From Synechococcus sp. NOUM97013 (lineage in GTDB: Bacteria; Cyanobacteriota; Cyanobacteriia; PCC-6307; Cyanobiaceae), in the NCBI RefSeq assembly GCF_014279815.1, contig NZ_CP047941.1:1054001-1118000 (forward strand): 64,000 nucleotides of DNA, in the 5' to 3' direction. The notes under the pieces were generated by a model. That model was not told the origin of the DNA. It saw only the letters and a list, made by a program, of their open reading frames with translations, and did not search any database. Below are positions 46,829 through 57,578 of this stretch, in pieces. Positions within the stretch are counted from its first letter, which is position 1. Every line of letters begins with the position of its first letter. The position numbers were made by a program, and so were the translations under genes.

Positions 46829-47680
46829 GTGAATCGCATGAGCTTCGGAGGACATACCGCCCGCAAACGCTTTGGTCAGCACTGGCTGCGAGATGAACGT
46901 GTGCTGGACAGCATTCTTGACGCTGCTGAGCTGCAAGACGATGACCGTGTCCTGGAGGTGGGGCCTGGGCGAGGCGCGCTGACGGAGCGACTGTTGCGCA
47001 GCGCAGCAGCCGCTGTTCACGCTGTTGAGTTGGATCGTGATCTGGTCGCGGGTCTTCGGGAGCGCTTCGCTGCAGACCCGCGTTTTTCGTTGAGCGAAGG
47101 CGATGTGCTCGAGGATCCGCTCACCTTTCCTGACGGCGGACGGGCTTCCAAGGTGGTGGCCAACATCCCGTACAACATCACGGGGCCGCTTCTGGAGCGG
47201 TTGATCGGTCGGCTGGATCGTCCGGTGGACCCTCCCTACGGATCGTTGGTGTTGCTGGTGCAACAGGAGGTCGCTCAACGGATTCGTGCCCGTCCCGGAC
47301 ACACCAGCTTCAGTGCGCTCAGTGTGCGCATGCAGCTGTTGGCGCGCTGCGAAAGCGTCTGCCCAGTGCCTCCCCGCTGCTTTCAGCCCCCACCGAAAGT
47401 GCAGTCGGAAGTGATTCGCTTGGATCCTCTGCCTGCGGATCAGCGCCCAGCCCCTGAGCTTTGTCGACGCGTGGAAACCCTTCTGAAACAGGCTTTTCTT
47501 GCCCGCCGCAAGATGCTTCGGAACACATTGGGCGGACTGTTGCCTCCTGATCAACTGCAGGAGCTGGCGGCGGCGGCAGGCATTGATCTTCAGCAGAGAC
47601 CTCAGGAAGTGGCCCCTCAGTGCTGGGTGGCTCTGGCCAGGGGTTTGAATCAAGCCGATTCCGCTGCGTCTCGCTCATGA
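46829..47680 (+). CDS. rsmA: 16S rRNA dimethyladenosine transferase
   Basis: Dimethylates A1518 and A1519 of 16S rRNA. A 283-residue enzyme with the opening [12 protein letters not shown] motif [12 protein letters not shown] and catalytic NIPYNI. GTG start at 46829, or ATG at 46838. Its stop overlaps the ispE start by four bases. Confidence 0.96.
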   Translation: MNRMSFGGHTARKRFGQHWLRDERVLDSILDAAELQDDDRVLEVGPGRGALTERLLRSAAAAVHAVELDRDLVAGLRERFAADPRFSLSEGDVLEDPLTFPDGGRASKVVANIPYNITGPLLERLIGRLDRPVDPPYGSLVLLVQQEVAQRIRARPGHTSFSALSVRMQLLARCESVCPVPPRCFQPPPKVQSEVIRLDPLPADQRPAPELCRRVETLLKQAFLARRKMLRNTLGGLLPPDQLQELAAAAGIDLQQRPQEVAPQCWVALARGLNQADSAASRS

Positions 47681-48609
47681 CGGCTCCGGTCTGCGTCAGC
47701 GCTCCGGCCAAGATCAACCTTCACCTCGAAGTGCTCGGGTTGCGGAGCGATGGCTTCCACGAGTTGGCCATGGTTATGCAGAGCATTGATCTGGCTGATG
47801 AGCTCCGCTGTGAAAACACAGCAGATGGGTCCATCACCCTCTCCTGTGATCAGCCTGGTCTGAGCTGTGGTGATGACAATCTGATCATTCGTGCAGCGCA
47901 GCTTCTGCGGGCCCGGTCAGGTTTCGCTGAGCTTGGCGTGCGTATGCACTTGAGCAAGCGCATCCCGATTGGCGCGGGTCTGGCTGGAGGGTCCAGTGAC
48001 GGTGCTGCAGCACTTGTGGCTTTGAACCGTCTCTGGGGCTTGGGGCAAAGCCAGGCTCAACTTGAAGCGCTGGCAGCCGACCTGGGATCGGATATGCCCT
48101 TCTGCGTGGCGGGTGGAACCCAGCTCTGCTTCGGTCGTGGTGAACGGCTGGAATCCCTGCCTCCCATCAGTCATCCCCTCGGCGTGCTGTTGGTCAAGAA
48201 CCCTGAGGTGAGTGTGTCGACGCCCTGGGCTTACGGCGAATGTCGCAAGGTTCGTTCCGATCACTACCTCGACGGGGAGGAGGCGTTCGAACAGCGGCGT
48301 CAGGTCCTCCGAGCTGCTGATTGGCTGCATCCATTGCAGGCCAGCACTCCACCGCCGCTGCGCAACGATTTGCAGGCGGTGGTGGCACCGCAGACGCCAT
48401 CCGTCCGAAAGGCGCTGGACATCCTCGATCCGTTGCCAGGGCGTTTGCGCGTCGCAATGAGCGGTTCAGGTCCCAGCTGTTTCGCGCTGTTTTCCAATCA
48501 GGCTGCGGCGGATCAGGCCAGGCAGCAAGTGGAAGCTGCTCTGGCTTCTGAAGGTCTCAAGGCCTGGAGTTGCTCTCTGCTCCCCCACGGCGTCAAGCTG
48601 GCGGCATGA
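47677..48609 (+). CDS. ispE: 4-diphosphocytidyl-2-C-methyl-D-erythritol kinase
   Basis: Fourth step of the MEP isoprenoid pathway. A 310-residue GHMP kinase with [13 protein letters not shown], the ATP loop [17 protein letters not shown] and the C-terminal GSGPSCFAL. Overlaps both neighbours (rsmA 4 bases, DUF3082 4 bases), so rsmA-ispE-DUF3082 is one operon. Confidence 0.96.
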   Translation: MTAPVCVSAPAKINLHLEVLGLRSDGFHELAMVMQSIDLADELRCENTADGSITLSCDQPGLSCGDDNLIIRAAQLLRARSGFAELGVRMHLSKRIPIGAGLAGGSSDGAAALVALNRLWGLGQSQAQLEALAADLGSDMPFCVAGGTQLCFGRGERLESLPPISHPLGVLLVKNPEVSVSTPWAYGECRKVRSDHYLDGEEAFEQRRQVLRAADWLHPLQASTPPPLRNDLQAVVAPQTPSVRKALDILDPLPGRLRVAMSGSGPSCFALFSNQAAADQARQQVEAALASEGLKAWSCSLLPHGVKLAA

Positions 48610-48911
48610 GCGACAGCACTCCTCCAACCGAAGAACCCCGCAAGGGCCCGCTGAGTTTTCTCTCCGGTTCAGTCACCAGCCTTCTCCTGTCCTGGTTGAG
48701 CTTCGGATTGAGCAAAGGTCTGGTGGCGTATTTCGCAGCGCACCCCCCCACCTTCAGCAATGCCATCGGTCAGAGCATTGCCTCAGCCTTGAAAACACTG
48801 TTCATCGGAATGGGTTTTCTGGCCACCTTCAGTTTTGCCTTCATCGGCCTGGGATTGTTTCTGGTGTTTCTTCGCAGTCTTTTCACGAAAGACGAGGTGG
48901 ACGCTGCCTAG
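48606..48911 (+). CDS. DUF3082 membrane protein
   Basis: A 101-residue protein of the cyanobacterial DUF3082 family: polar Pro-rich N-terminus, then two hydrophobic helices (about 25-43 and 67-91, [25 protein letters not shown]). Function unknown. ATG overlaps the ispE stop. Confidence 0.8.
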   Translation: MSDSTPPTEEPRKGPLSFLSGSVTSLLLSWLSFGLSKGLVAYFAAHPPTFSNAIGQSIASALKTLFIGMGFLATFSFAFIGLGLFLVFLRSLFTKDEVDAA

Positions 48912-48935
48912 CGTGAGTTGTGTGCAATCCGGACC

Positions 48936-49031
48936 ATGACGCTTCACGATCTCGGTCAGCTCGTGCTGCTGCTCTCTCCAGGACTGCTTCTTTCGGTACT
49001 GCTCCTCTCTACCTTTGCCGCCGGGGGCTGA
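48936..49031 (+). CDS. 31-residue single-pass membrane peptide
   Basis: MTLHDLGQLVLLLSPGLLLS opens a short frame that is almost entirely one membrane helix ending FAAGG. It lies between DUF3082 and pdhB, both + strand, with its own ATG. It resembles tiny photosynthetic or respiratory subunits in size, but I cannot match it to PetL, PetM, PsbT, Psb30 or NdhQ. Confidence 0.45.
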   Translation: MTLHDLGQLVLLLSPGLLLSVLLLSTFAAGG

Positions 49032-49093
49032 ACCCGCCTGGACTGAGATAGCTTGGCCGCTGACGCCGGCATGGCCGGGATTGCAGCAACGCC

Positions 49094-50077
49094 GTGGCAG
49101 GGACGCTTCTCTTCAACGCACTTCGCGAGGCCATCGATGAGGAAATGGCCCGTGATCCTCACGTTTGTGTGATGGGTGAGGACGTCGGCCAATACGGCGG
49201 CTCCTACAAAGTCACCAAGGATCTCTACGAGAAATACGGCGAACTCCGCGTGCTGGACACTCCGATTGCGGAGAACAGCTTCACCGGGATGGCCGTGGGT
49301 GCTGCGATGACGGGCCTGCGGCCCATCGTCGAAGGCATGAACATGGGCTTCCTGCTCCTGGCCTTCAATCAGATCTCCAACAACATGGGGATGCTGCGGT
49401 ACACCAGCGGCGGCAATTTCACGATTCCCACAGTGGTGCGCGGCCCTGGTGGTGTGGGACGGCAGTTGGGTGCTGAGCACAGCCAACGGCTGGAGGCTTA
49501 TTTCCATGCAGTGCCTGGAATCAAGATCGTCGCCTGCAGCACGCCGACCAATGCCAAAGGTCTGATGAAGGCCGCGATCCGTGACAACAATCCAGTGCTC
49601 TTCTTCGAGCACGTTCTCCTCTACAACCTCACCGAAGAACTGCCGGACGGTGATTACACCTGCGCCCTGGATCAAGCTGACCTGGTGAAGGAGGGGAGTG
49701 ATGTCACGATCCTCACTTACTCACGCATGCGTCACCACTGCCTGAAGGCCGTCGAGCAGCTGGAAGCGGATGGGATCAATGTCGAACTGATTGATCTGAT
49801 CAGCCTCAAGCCCTTCGACATGGAGACGATCGCCCGTTCCATCCGCAAGACCCACAAAGTGATTGTGGTGGAGGAATGCATGAAGACCGGTGGCATCGGA
49901 GCGGAACTGATCGCCTTGATCACCGAGCAGTGCTTCGATGATCTCGATGCTCGTCCGGTGCGCCTGTCCAGCCAGGACATTCCGACCCCATACAACGGCA
50001 ACCTCGAGAATCTGACGATCATCCAGCCGCATCAGATTGTGGAAGCGGCTCAGACCATCGTTCGCCAGGGGCTCTGA
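49094..50077 (+). CDS. pdhB: Pyruvate dehydrogenase E1 component, beta subunit
   Basis: A 327-residue transketolase-type beta subunit that, with PdhA, decarboxylates pyruvate for acetyl-CoA synthesis. Signature [18 protein letters not shown] and [20 protein letters not shown] start. It is followed after 3 bases by secD, so pdhB-secD-secF is one transcription unit despite different roles. Confidence 0.95.
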   Translation: MAGTLLFNALREAIDEEMARDPHVCVMGEDVGQYGGSYKVTKDLYEKYGELRVLDTPIAENSFTGMAVGAAMTGLRPIVEGMNMGFLLLAFNQISNNMGMLRYTSGGNFTIPTVVRGPGGVGRQLGAEHSQRLEAYFHAVPGIKIVACSTPTNAKGLMKAAIRDNNPVLFFEHVLLYNLTEELPDGDYTCALDQADLVKEGSDVTILTYSRMRHHCLKAVEQLEADGINVELIDLISLKPFDMETIARSIRKTHKVIVVEECMKTGGIGAELIALITEQCFDDLDARPVRLSSQDIPTPYNGNLENLTIIQPHQIVEAAQTIVRQGL

Positions 50078-50080
50078 TTC

Positions 50081-51553
50081 ATGGCCCGACAACAGGGCTG
50101 GTTTGCCCTCATCCTGGCGTTGGCGATTGCCTCAGCGGCTGTGCTGACGAGTTTTCCGCTCCAGCTTGGCTTGGATCTTCGTGGTGGCAGTCAGCTCACC
50201 CTTGAGGTGCAGCCTTCAGGCGAGATCACCAAGGTGCGCGCCGAACAGCTGGAAGCGGTCAAGGCGGTGCTCGATCGACGCGTCAATGGATTGGGCGTGG
50301 CGGAATCCACCCTGCAGACCGTTGGCGAGAACCAGCTGGTTCTTCAGTTGCCCGGGGTGACCGATCCCACGCGCGCTGCGCGGGTGCTGGGAACCACAGC
50401 CCTGTTGGAGTTCCGTGCGCAAAAGCCCGGCACTGAAGAAGAAGTGCAGAGCCTCAGGCAGTTGCGTGGACAGCTACGCAGTGTTCTCGCCGCTCGCTCA
50501 ACGGCCGACGATTCTGACGATGAGGGCCTCGATCAGGAGGCACTCAATCAGGTGCAGAACGAGTTGGGTCTCGAGGGCACTGCCTCCTCTGAACAGGAAC
50601 AACTGGAACAGCTCTTGGAACGCACCAATCGCGAGATTGCTGATCGCTTCGAGCCCACCGATCTGACAGGCAAGGATCTCGTCGGTGCTGGACGTCAGCA
50701 GCAGCAGAACAGCCCCGGTTGGGAGGTCACCCTCAATTTCAACGCCGAAGGAGGCGAGAAATTCGCTGAACTCACCAAGTCGATTGCCGGAACGGGGCGT
50801 TTACTGGGCATCGTTCTCGATGGTGCTCCCATCAGTGAAGCCACGGTGGGACCTCAATACAAAGCCGCAGGAATTTCCGGAGGGACCGCTTCGATCACGG
50901 GCAACTTCACCGCAGAGGAAGCCCGTGATCTCGAAGTTCAGCTGCGTGGCGGTTCGCTACCACTGCCGGTGGACATTCTTGAAGTGCGCACGATCGGCCC
51001 ATCGCTGGGTGCCGAGAATGTGCGTCGAAGCCTGATTGCGGCGCTTTCCGGTCTGGTGCTGGTGGGTCTGTTCATGCTGGTGGTGTACCGACTGGCTGGA
51101 TTTGTGGCAGTGCTGGCACTCAGCCTTTACGCGCTGTTCAACCTGGCGGTCTACGCCTTGATTCCGGTCACACTCACTCTGCCGGGCATTGCCGGTTTCA
51201 TCCTCAGCATCGGCATGGCCGTCGATGCGAATGTGCTCATTTTCGAGAGGATCAAAGACGAGCTCAGGCGCGGCAACACCCTGATCCGCTCCATTGAAAC
51301 GGGCTTTGCTACGGCCTTTTCCTCGATCGTCGATGGCCACCTCACCACCCTGATCAGCTGTGCAGCTTTGTTCTTCCTCGGAACTGGTCTGGTGAAAGGT
51401 TTTGCTGCCACCCTCGGCATCGGCGTGTTGCTGAGCCTATTCACTGCCCTCACCTGCACGCGCACGCTTCTGCGTTTCTTGATGGGGTATCAGGGCCTGC
51501 GACGCCCGACCAATTTCCTGCCCGCACGGCAACTGCCCACGACTGCGTCCTGA
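50081..51553 (+). CDS. secD: Protein translocase subunit SecD
   Basis: A 490-residue proton-driven factor that pulls proteins through SecYEG. An N-terminal helix is followed by the periplasmic domains with LGLDLRGGSQLTLEV, then five helices near the C-terminus with the signature GMAVDANVLIFERIKDELRRG. Partnered with SecF three bases downstream. Confidence 0.96.
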   Translation: MARQQGWFALILALAIASAAVLTSFPLQLGLDLRGGSQLTLEVQPSGEITKVRAEQLEAVKAVLDRRVNGLGVAESTLQTVGENQLVLQLPGVTDPTRAARVLGTTALLEFRAQKPGTEEEVQSLRQLRGQLRSVLAARSTADDSDDEGLDQEALNQVQNELGLEGTASSEQEQLEQLLERTNREIADRFEPTDLTGKDLVGAGRQQQQNSPGWEVTLNFNAEGGEKFAELTKSIAGTGRLLGIVLDGAPISEATVGPQYKAAGISGGTASITGNFTAEEARDLEVQLRGGSLPLPVDILEVRTIGPSLGAENVRRSLIAALSGLVLVGLFMLVVYRLAGFVAVLALSLYALFNLAVYALIPVTLTLPGIAGFILSIGMAVDANVLIFERIKDELRRGNTLIRSIETGFATAFSSIVDGHLTTLISCAALFFLGTGLVKGFAATLGIGVLLSLFTALTCTRTLLRFLMGYQGLRRPTNFLPARQLPTTAS

Positions 51554-51556
51554 ACC

Positions 51557-52555
51557 ATGCCCATCACGTCTTCAGGCGCTGACGAGCGTCCTCTTCGTTT
51601 TCCACTCACAAGCCGTCGACGACAGGTCTGGATCGTGTCCGCGGTCGTTCTCCTGTTCAGCTTGCTCGGCATCATCCTCAGCTGGACGGATCCCCAGATC
51701 GGTTTCCCCCTGAGGCCCGGGCTCGATTTCACCGGCGGCACCCAGATCCAGTTGGAACGGCAATGCGGTGATCGCTGCGATCAGCTCAAAACACCTGATG
51801 TGGAATCGGTGCTTCAGCAGATCAAGCTGCCGACGGAAGCCACTGAAACCTCTGTGCCCAAGTTGGACAACGCCAGGGTGCAGCTGCTTGACGGTGGTGA
51901 ATCGCTGGTGCTGCGCATGCCAGCGCTTTCGGCAGGGCAGGGGCAATCCGTCATCGATGCGATGGAACCTGTCGCGGGCCCATTTCTTGCCGGTGGTCAG
52001 TCCGTGGACACCATCGGTCCCAGCTTGGGCGGTCAGCTGTTGCGCAGCAGTTTGATCTCCCTCCTGGTGGCCTTCACCGGCATTGCCCTCTACATCTCAG
52101 TTCGCTATGACCGACGCTTCGCTTTGCTGGCACTGGTTGCCCTGGCGCACGACGTCGTGATCGTTTGCGGGGTGTTCGCCTGGCTCGGCCTCAGCAATGG
52201 ATTGGAAGTCGACAGTTTGTTCGCCGTGGCCTTGTTGACGATTGCCGGTTACTCGGTCAACGACACGGTTGTGGTGTTCGACCGAATTCGAGAGCGTCAA
52301 CGCGAAGATGCCGAGCTGCCACTCACCGTTCAAGTCGACCGTGCGGTGTCAGCGACACTCACGCGAACGCTCTACACCAGTGGCACCACCTTGCTGCCTT
52401 TGTTGGCGTTGATCTTTTTTGGTGGGTCCACCCTGTTCTGGTTTGCGATTGCTCTCGCCCTCGGCGTCGTTGTCGGAAGCTGGTCCAGCATTGCTCTGGC
52501 TCCCTCCTTGCTGAGCCTGTGGCCCTCACGTTCCAGTGCTGCCGCCAGTGCCTGA
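51557..52555 (+). CDS. secF: Protein translocase subunit SecF
   Basis: A 332-residue partner of SecD with six predicted helices, the LRPGLDFTGGTQIQLE motif after helix 1 and GYSVNDTVVVFDRIRERQRE in helix 4. Slightly longer N-terminus than E. coli SecF. Confidence 0.96.
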   Translation: MPITSSGADERPLRFPLTSRRRQVWIVSAVVLLFSLLGIILSWTDPQIGFPLRPGLDFTGGTQIQLERQCGDRCDQLKTPDVESVLQQIKLPTEATETSVPKLDNARVQLLDGGESLVLRMPALSAGQGQSVIDAMEPVAGPFLAGGQSVDTIGPSLGGQLLRSSLISLLVAFTGIALYISVRYDRRFALLALVALAHDVVIVCGVFAWLGLSNGLEVDSLFAVALLTIAGYSVNDTVVVFDRIRERQREDAELPLTVQVDRAVSATLTRTLYTSGTTLLPLLALIFFGGSTLFWFAIALALGVVVGSWSSIALAPSLLSLWPSRSSAAASA

Positions 52556-52802
52556 GTCCGCCGCTTCCGCAAGGACTGTGTCCCAGCGGTGGATCCCGTT
52601 GCTGCTGTTGATCCTGGCTCTGGTCGATCTCAGAACAGAACTGCGTCTGTTGGCGGATCAACTGACGATCACCTCACTGATCTTCGCGGTGCGCCATCAC
52701 ACTCTGGCCGTGGTGGTGCTGGTGCTGCAGCCTTCGCTTTGGAGCCATTACGGCCCCAGACGGACTCGGTTGGTCAGAAGCGGAACTGCCGGTAAGCCTT
52801 GA
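52548..52802 (+). CDS. Small hypothetical membrane protein
   Basis: An 84-residue protein with two hydrophobic segments (about 14-29, RWIPLLLLILALVDLRT, and 44-66, LIFAVRHHTLAVVVLVLQPSLW), not recognised. GTG start at 52548 (or 52536) overlaps the secF end. Its 3' end overlaps the convergent gene by 29 bases. Confidence 0.6.
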   Translation: MPESAASARTVSQRWIPLLLLILALVDLRTELRLLADQLTITSLIFAVRHHTLAVVVLVLQPSLWSHYGPRRTRLVRSGTAGKP

Positions 52803-53400
52803 TTTTGAGGGTGGTCTGCTCATCGGATGTGATTTCTGCACCTGCATTCACATCGAACTCAACGCAGTTGAAGCGTCGATAGTCCTGCACTAGCGTGCAG
52901 GTCCGTCTGGGCTGATTCTTTCGCGCCACGCGGACCGTTTCGATCAGCTTGGTGTTCGGGATCTCACTGGCAGCGCTCAGACCGGGAACGGCCGATCCGG
53001 CAATGTCAGGTGTCTGCTGGAACGAGCAAAGCTCCTTGGCGAGATCACTTGCCGCCTTGTTCAAGCAGGCTTCATAGGACGCCTCGATTTTGGCTCTCCG
53101 CTGTTCATCCGCCAGCAACTCAAGCTTGCGACGTTCTTGGGGGGTCAAAGGCACAGACCGTTGGATCCTCTGGGTGGTGGTCACGGTGTAGGTCCCACCG
53201 TTGTGGATCCATTGGTCGACTTCCCGTTGTGCCTGCTGTTGCGTGTCAAAGACAGGTGAGACCACATCGGCTGCGCCGCTGGTGTTGACGCGGCGAAGAT
53301 TGGCGTAGAACAGGCCTGCGTAGATCAAAAGACCGACGACGCCGCTGGCGGCAACCGTGGCAAAGACAGCCAGGGATGAGGGCCGCTCCAAGGCGTTCAA
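52774..53400 (-). CDS. Hypothetical protein with N-terminal membrane anchor
   Basis: A 208-residue protein with one helix at about 10-30 (LAVFATVAASGVVGLLIYAGLF), then a Gln/Thr-rich, mostly helical and basic domain with three cysteines in EACLNKAASDLAKELC and RRTCTLVQDYRRFNCVEF. Family not recognised, but the pattern is consistent with a conserved anchored periplasmic protein. Confidence 0.65.
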   Translation of the reverse strand: MNALERPSSLAVFATVAASGVVGLLIYAGLFYANLRRVNTSGAADVVSPVFDTQQQAQREVDQWIHNGGTYTVTTTQRIQRSVPLTPQERRKLELLADEQRRAKIEASYEACLNKAASDLAKELCSFQQTPDIAGSAVPGLSAASEIPNTKLIETVRVARKNQPRRTCTLVQDYRRFNCVEFDVNAGAEITSDEQTTLKIKAYRQFRF

Positions 53401-53508
53401 TTCAGGTCAGGCGAAAGTTAGCAGTCATTTACGGATGTCCGCCCCCGCTGCCTGCAGCCCCTTGCTGAGGATGTTCGTAGGCTGGCGACATCCTCGGGAT
53501 GGACGGCC

Positions 53509-53991
53509 ATGTCTCTTGATTTGGATGCTAAGAAAACACTGCTGCGCAAGATTCCCCACGGTCTGTTCATCTGTGGCGTCGCTGAAGGCGATGCAGTGAA
53601 CGGCTTCACAGCCAGCTGGGTCACGCAGGGGTCCTTCGAACCTCCACTGGTGGTGATGGGGGTGCGGGCTGACAGCACCAGCAACGGCATGATCCAGCGC
53701 ACGCGACGTTTTTCCCTCAATGTTCTGGCTGCCGATCAGAAGGATCTGGCAGCAACGTTCTTCAAACCACAGGCTGCAGTGGGTGGGCGCTTTGAAGCTG
53801 CCCCCTTCGAACTGGGATCGATGGGCCTGCCGATTCTCAAGGACGCGCTGGGTGGCGTGGAGTGTGAACTGGTGGGCGAGTTGGCGCATGGTGATCACAC
53901 CGTGTTTGTCGGTGAGGTCAAGTCAGCCGTTCTGCACCGCGATGGTGATGCTCTTGAACTCAGCACCACCGGTTGGCAGTACGGCGGCTGA
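53509..53991 (+). CDS. Flavin reductase-like domain protein
   Basis: A 160-residue FMN-binding split-barrel protein (flavin_reduct family) with PHGLFICGV, VNGFTASWVTQGSFEPPLV, FSLNVLA and GMIQRTRRFS. Similar domains form the C-terminal module of cyanobacterial flavodiiron proteins and also free-standing flavin reductases. Partner enzyme not evident nearby. Confidence 0.85.
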   Translation: MSLDLDAKKTLLRKIPHGLFICGVAEGDAVNGFTASWVTQGSFEPPLVVMGVRADSTSNGMIQRTRRFSLNVLAADQKDLAATFFKPQAAVGGRFEAAPFELGSMGLPILKDALGGVECELVGELAHGDHTVFVGEVKSAVLHRDGDALELSTTGWQYGG

Positions 53992-53996
53992 ATGGG

Positions 53997-54998
53997 CTAG
54001 GTCCAGCGGTCCATGACCTCTCGGACCACCACCTGCTCAATTCCCACTTGAAGCACCACCACCAATGGCAGTGCCAGCAGCACTCCAGGCAGTCCCAGCA
54101 GAGCGCCGAGGCTCAGCTGGGAGGTGAGTGCAACGGTGGGCAGCAGATTGACGGTTCGCCTGAGCAGCAGTGGGGTCAGCACAAACGCTTCGAGGTTCTG
54201 CAGGACTAGTCGCAGCACCAGCACCTGCAGCATCAAGCCTGGTGAAATCAGCAGCGAGACGCCCATTGGCAGCAGCGTTGCGGCCGTCGGTCCAATGGTG
54301 GGAACAAACGTCAGCAAGCCGCATACCAGGGCACTCAGCAGCGCCAGAGGCACTCCAAGGGCAGCGAGGCCAGCCCAGGTCAGCAGAAACACGGCGGAAG
54401 CTGAGAGCGTCATGCCGGCCAACCACCCACCCAGCGCTTTGCGGCACTGATCGAGTAGCTCGGCCACCGAGGTTCTTGCCGGACGAGGCGTCAGCGCAAT
54501 CACCATGCGTCGGTGGGATGTCGGGTCGAGAGCCAGAAGGACAGCCAGCAGACTCATCAACATCACCTGAACAACGCCGTTGGCGGCTCCGCCTGCAACC
54601 CCAAGCAGCTGAAAACCCACAGGCTGGATTCGCTCCCAGCTGAATTGATCTGGCAGGTTGCTTTCCAAATCAGCGAACAGCGGCTGATTGGCCAGCAAGG
54701 TCCGGAATGTGGCAAATAGAGAAGGCAGCAGTGTTGTGAGTTGTTCGAACTGGGTGATCAGCTGTGGCAGGAGCACCTGCACGATGACCAGTCCAGCGAT
54801 CAGAACCATCAGCAGCACGATCAGCAGCGCTAACGGCCGGGGAATTCTCCAGCGCACGATCAGAGGCTTCACCGGTACATCGAGGGCGACCGCCAGCACC
54901 ACGGCACCAAAAAGCACCAACAGCACCCAGCGCAGCTGCCAGATCAGCAGTGCCAACACGATCAGGCTGAGGCTGATCAGCAGATTGCGTGGATTCAT
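53997..54998 (-). CDS. AI-2E family (UPF0118/PerM) permease, copy 2
   Basis: A 333-residue membrane protein with about eight helices and the family C-terminal block FVPTIGPTAATLLPMGVSLLISP and QNLEAFVLTPLLLRR. It overlaps the upstream paralogue by four bases. Members of the family include AI-2 exporters and Na+/H+ antiporters; in cyanobacteria the substrate is unknown. Confidence 0.87.
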   Translation of the reverse strand: MNPRNLLISLSLIVLALLIWQLRWVLLVLFGAVVLAVALDVPVKPLIVRWRIPRPLALLIVLLMVLIAGLVIVQVLLPQLITQFEQLTTLLPSLFATFRTLLANQPLFADLESNLPDQFSWERIQPVGFQLLGVAGGAANGVVQVMLMSLLAVLLALDPTSHRRMVIALTPRPARTSVAELLDQCRKALGGWLAGMTLSASAVFLLTWAGLAALGVPLALLSALVCGLLTFVPTIGPTAATLLPMGVSLLISPGLMLQVLVLRLVLQNLEAFVLTPLLLRRTVNLLPTVALTSQLSLGALLGLPGVLLALPLVVVLQVGIEQVVVREVMDRWT

Positions 54999-56071
54999 GC
55001 CAGTGCCCGACGCTTCTTCCAGGGATCGAGAACGTCATGGATGACGATTTCCCGGATCAGCACCTGCATCACCACCGCCAGCGGCAGGGCCATGAGCAGA
55101 CCCAAAGGGCCGAAAAGCACCGTGAAAATGAATTGCGCTGTGAGGGTCAGGCCTGGAAGAAGATTCACTTGGTGCTGCATGACCGAGGGAGTGATCACGT
55201 AGCTCTCGATGTTTTGAATCACCACATAAAGCCCAAGCACTGCGACCGCTTTCCAAGGCGCATCAAGAAGGGCCACAGACATGGGGAAGACCGTGCTCAA
55301 GGTTGGCCCCACGTTGGGAATGACGTTCAACAGTCCGGCCAGCAATGCATTGGCCATCACCAGTTTCACGCCCAGCAGGGACAGTCCGATGCCTGCCAGC
55401 ACAGCGACGCACAGAGAACTGATCAGCACCCCAACCATCCAACTGCTTAGTGCTTCGCCGCACTGCGAAAGAATCACACGGGCACGACGTCGGTAGAACG
55501 ACGGCACCATCAGGATGGCGACATTGCGATAGGCCTCCGGTTGGATCGCCACCATCAGGGCCACAGCGATCACGAACAGCAACTGAACAAGACCGCCGCC
55601 GAGATTCCCGGCCAGTCCAAGCAGACCTTTAAGTCCGCCGCTGACGCCGGAAGCCAGGGCGCTGCTGTTCGGAAGTGCTGTCAGGCCGCTGGAAATTGCG
55701 GTGCTGGAACCGTTGCTCAATCCTGTTCCTGACACCAGAGAAGAGGCATGGTTGATCCAGCCCATCACGATTTGCTGGAGTTCCCGAGCAGCCGCCGGAA
55801 GCTGCTGGATCAGCTGCTGAAACTCGCTGAAGAAGGGCGGAATGATCACCGAAACCGCCACGGCGACGATCAGCAGCAGGCAACTCAGGCAGAGGATCAA
55901 AGCCAGAGGACGGGCCATGTTCCAGCGCTGGCGAAGAACACCCACAAGGGTGCAAAGCGCCATAGACAGCACCACTGCTGCAAACAGATGGATCAGGACC
56001 TCACGCAGGTTCCAGAGCAAAAGCCCGGATGTCAGCAACGCCGCCAGTCCGAGCCAGTGCTGAAATTTCAA
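54995..56071 (-). CDS. AI-2E family (UPF0118/PerM) permease, copy 1
   Basis: A 358-residue paralogue of the next gene, with the same fold and motifs ([37 protein letters not shown]). It is 4 bases from psb28, with overlapping ATGA, so psb28-permease-permease is one operon. The central loop (about 95-150) is Ser/Gly-rich and longer than in copy 2. Confidence 0.87.
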   Translation of the reverse strand: MKFQHWLGLAALLTSGLLLWNLREVLIHLFAAVVLSMALCTLVGVLRQRWNMARPLALILCLSCLLLIVAVAVSVIIPPFFSEFQQLIQQLPAAARELQQIVMGWINHASSLVSGTGLSNGSSTAISSGLTALPNSSALASGVSGGLKGLLGLAGNLGGGLVQLLFVIAVALMVAIQPEAYRNVAILMVPSFYRRRARVILSQCGEALSSWMVGVLISSLCVAVLAGIGLSLLGVKLVMANALLAGLLNVIPNVGPTLSTVFPMSVALLDAPWKAVAVLGLYVVIQNIESYVITPSVMQHQVNLLPGLTLTAQFIFTVLFGPLGLLMALPLAVVMQVLIREIVIHDVLDPWKKRRALA

Positions 56072-56457
56072 CCTTCAGAGCTTTCTTCGCTCGCCGCATT
56101 CTCGCCGTTGTTTTGGGAATAACCCATTCCGTTCGCATCTGCATACCTTTGAGCGAAACGCATGAAGCGCTCGAAATCCGCTTCGCTCTTCCAGGTGTAG
56201 GTGGCTTCGAGGGCGAAGGGCTTGCCGTTAACGAAGCGTCCATTCACCTCGCGGGTGACCATCTCACCCTCCTCATCGACCATCCACATTCCGGCGATAT
56301 TTCCCATGGTTTCCGGTGCGAGAGCTTCAGGCTGCTCAAACACGAATGTCGCCTGTCCGGTGCGACCGTCCCGACTGCGGGTCATGCGGATATCGGGAAC
56401 CACGGGCTCGTCGGTTCCGCGGAAGAACTGAATCGCCGCCTTGTCGCCTTCTGCCAT
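56068..56457 (-). CDS. psb28: Photosystem II protein Psb28
   Basis: A 129-residue Psb28 that binds PSII assembly intermediates near CP47 and protects them. Conserved blocks are [25 protein letters not shown] and FVFEQPEAL, ending MYSQNNGE-like; the C-terminal 20 residues are acidic and Ser-rich. First gene of the operon with the two AI-2E permeases. Confidence 0.93.
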   Translation of the reverse strand: MAEGDKAAIQFFRGTDEPVVPDIRMTRSRDGRTGQATFVFEQPEALAPETMGNIAGMWMVDEEGEMVTREVNGRFVNGKPFALEATYTWKSEADFERFMRFAQRYADANGMGYSQNNGENAASEESSEG

Positions 56458-56482
56458 GGGTCGTCCGCTTTGGGATTGGATA

Positions 56483-57529
56483 TTAAGAGCAGATCATGGG
56501 TGTGACGCAGCCTTTGCTGAGAAGGCACTTTGCTGAGTCTTCGGTGCTCAAGCCTTCTAGGTTCACGGTGTCTCGTGCTGGAGAACGCTCCAGCTCCTTG
56601 TCGTAGCAACGGTCGTAGTAATCGAGCATGGCCTGACAGGCTTCAGCCCAGTTCTGTTGATCGATGGCATCAAGGGCCTTTTGGGTGCGCTGGGGGCCTA
56701 GTCGTTTACTAATGCGTTGCGTCGCCTCCCGTAAGTCCTGCTGTTGGTGGCAGCCGTAAACCTGCACGAGTCGTTCCACGCGTTCTTGCTCGCTGCGTTG
56801 AATCTCCAGGACCGGTGCTGTTTGCATCTGGCTGAACAGGCCCTTGGGAATCCGGCAGCGGCCGACCTGGATGCTTTCGGCTTCCAGCCAGATCTCTGGC
56901 GCCTGGCTGATGTTCAACGTATCCAGTCGTTCAGCCAACTTGTTTTCGTAGTGCTCACTGCTGGGTTGTGCTGGAAGTCCGAGATTTCCGAAACTGCTGC
57001 CGCGGTGATGCGCCAGTCCTTCGAGGTCTACGACGCCAACCCCATCACGCTCCAGTTGCAGCAGGAGATCTGTTTTGCCTGTGCCTGTGCGACCCCCGAG
57101 CACACGCAATGGCCAGGCAGCCTCAAACTGTGCCAAAACCCAGCGGCGATATCGCTTGTAGCCCCCCTCCAGCACTGTGACCGGGTGATCGCTCAAGCTC
57201 GCTAACCAGGCCATGCTGTTGGAGCGCATGCCGCCACGCCAGCAATACAGACGAAGAGGCTTCCCATGTCCGCCTGCCGCCTCCCTGAGGGCCACTGAGA
57301 GCTTGGCGAGGGAGGGTCCACAGAGTTCCAGCCCTAGTTCGATCGCCTCCAGGCGACCCTGCTGTTTGTAGGTCAGCCCTACCTGATGGCGCTCTTCGTT
57401 GCTGAACAACGGAACATTGATGGCCCCTGGCCAGTGCCCTTGTTGGAATTCCGCTGGCGTTCGGGCATCGATCACGGGGCCTGCCGCCGAGCGGAAGCTT
57501 TCAAGATCGATCACGATGGTTTGGCCCAT
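56483..57529 (-). CDS. mnmH: tRNA 2-selenouridine synthase (MnmH/SelU)
   Basis: A 348-residue enzyme that replaces 2-thiouridine sulfur by selenium, or acts in geranylation, at the wobble position of some tRNAs. An N-terminal rhodanese domain has active-site Cys in [11 protein letters not shown], and a P-loop domain has [12 protein letters not shown]. selD is not in the window. In-frame starts at 57538 and 57604 are alternatives. Confidence 0.9.
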   Translation of the reverse strand: MGQTIVIDLESFRSAAGPVIDARTPAEFQQGHWPGAINVPLFSNEERHQVGLTYKQQGRLEAIELGLELCGPSLAKLSVALREAAGGHGKPLRLYCWRGGMRSNSMAWLASLSDHPVTVLEGGYKRYRRWVLAQFEAAWPLRVLGGRTGTGKTDLLLQLERDGVGVVDLEGLAHHRGSSFGNLGLPAQPSSEHYENKLAERLDTLNISQAPEIWLEAESIQVGRCRIPKGLFSQMQTAPVLEIQRSEQERVERLVQVYGCHQQQDLREATQRISKRLGPQRTQKALDAIDQQNWAEACQAMLDYYDRCYDKELERSPARDTVNLEGLSTEDSAKCLLSKGCVTPMICS

Positions 57530-57578
57530 GCCTGACATAGTGGGCCAACGCCGAGCTCGTGAGCACCGGCTCGACACC

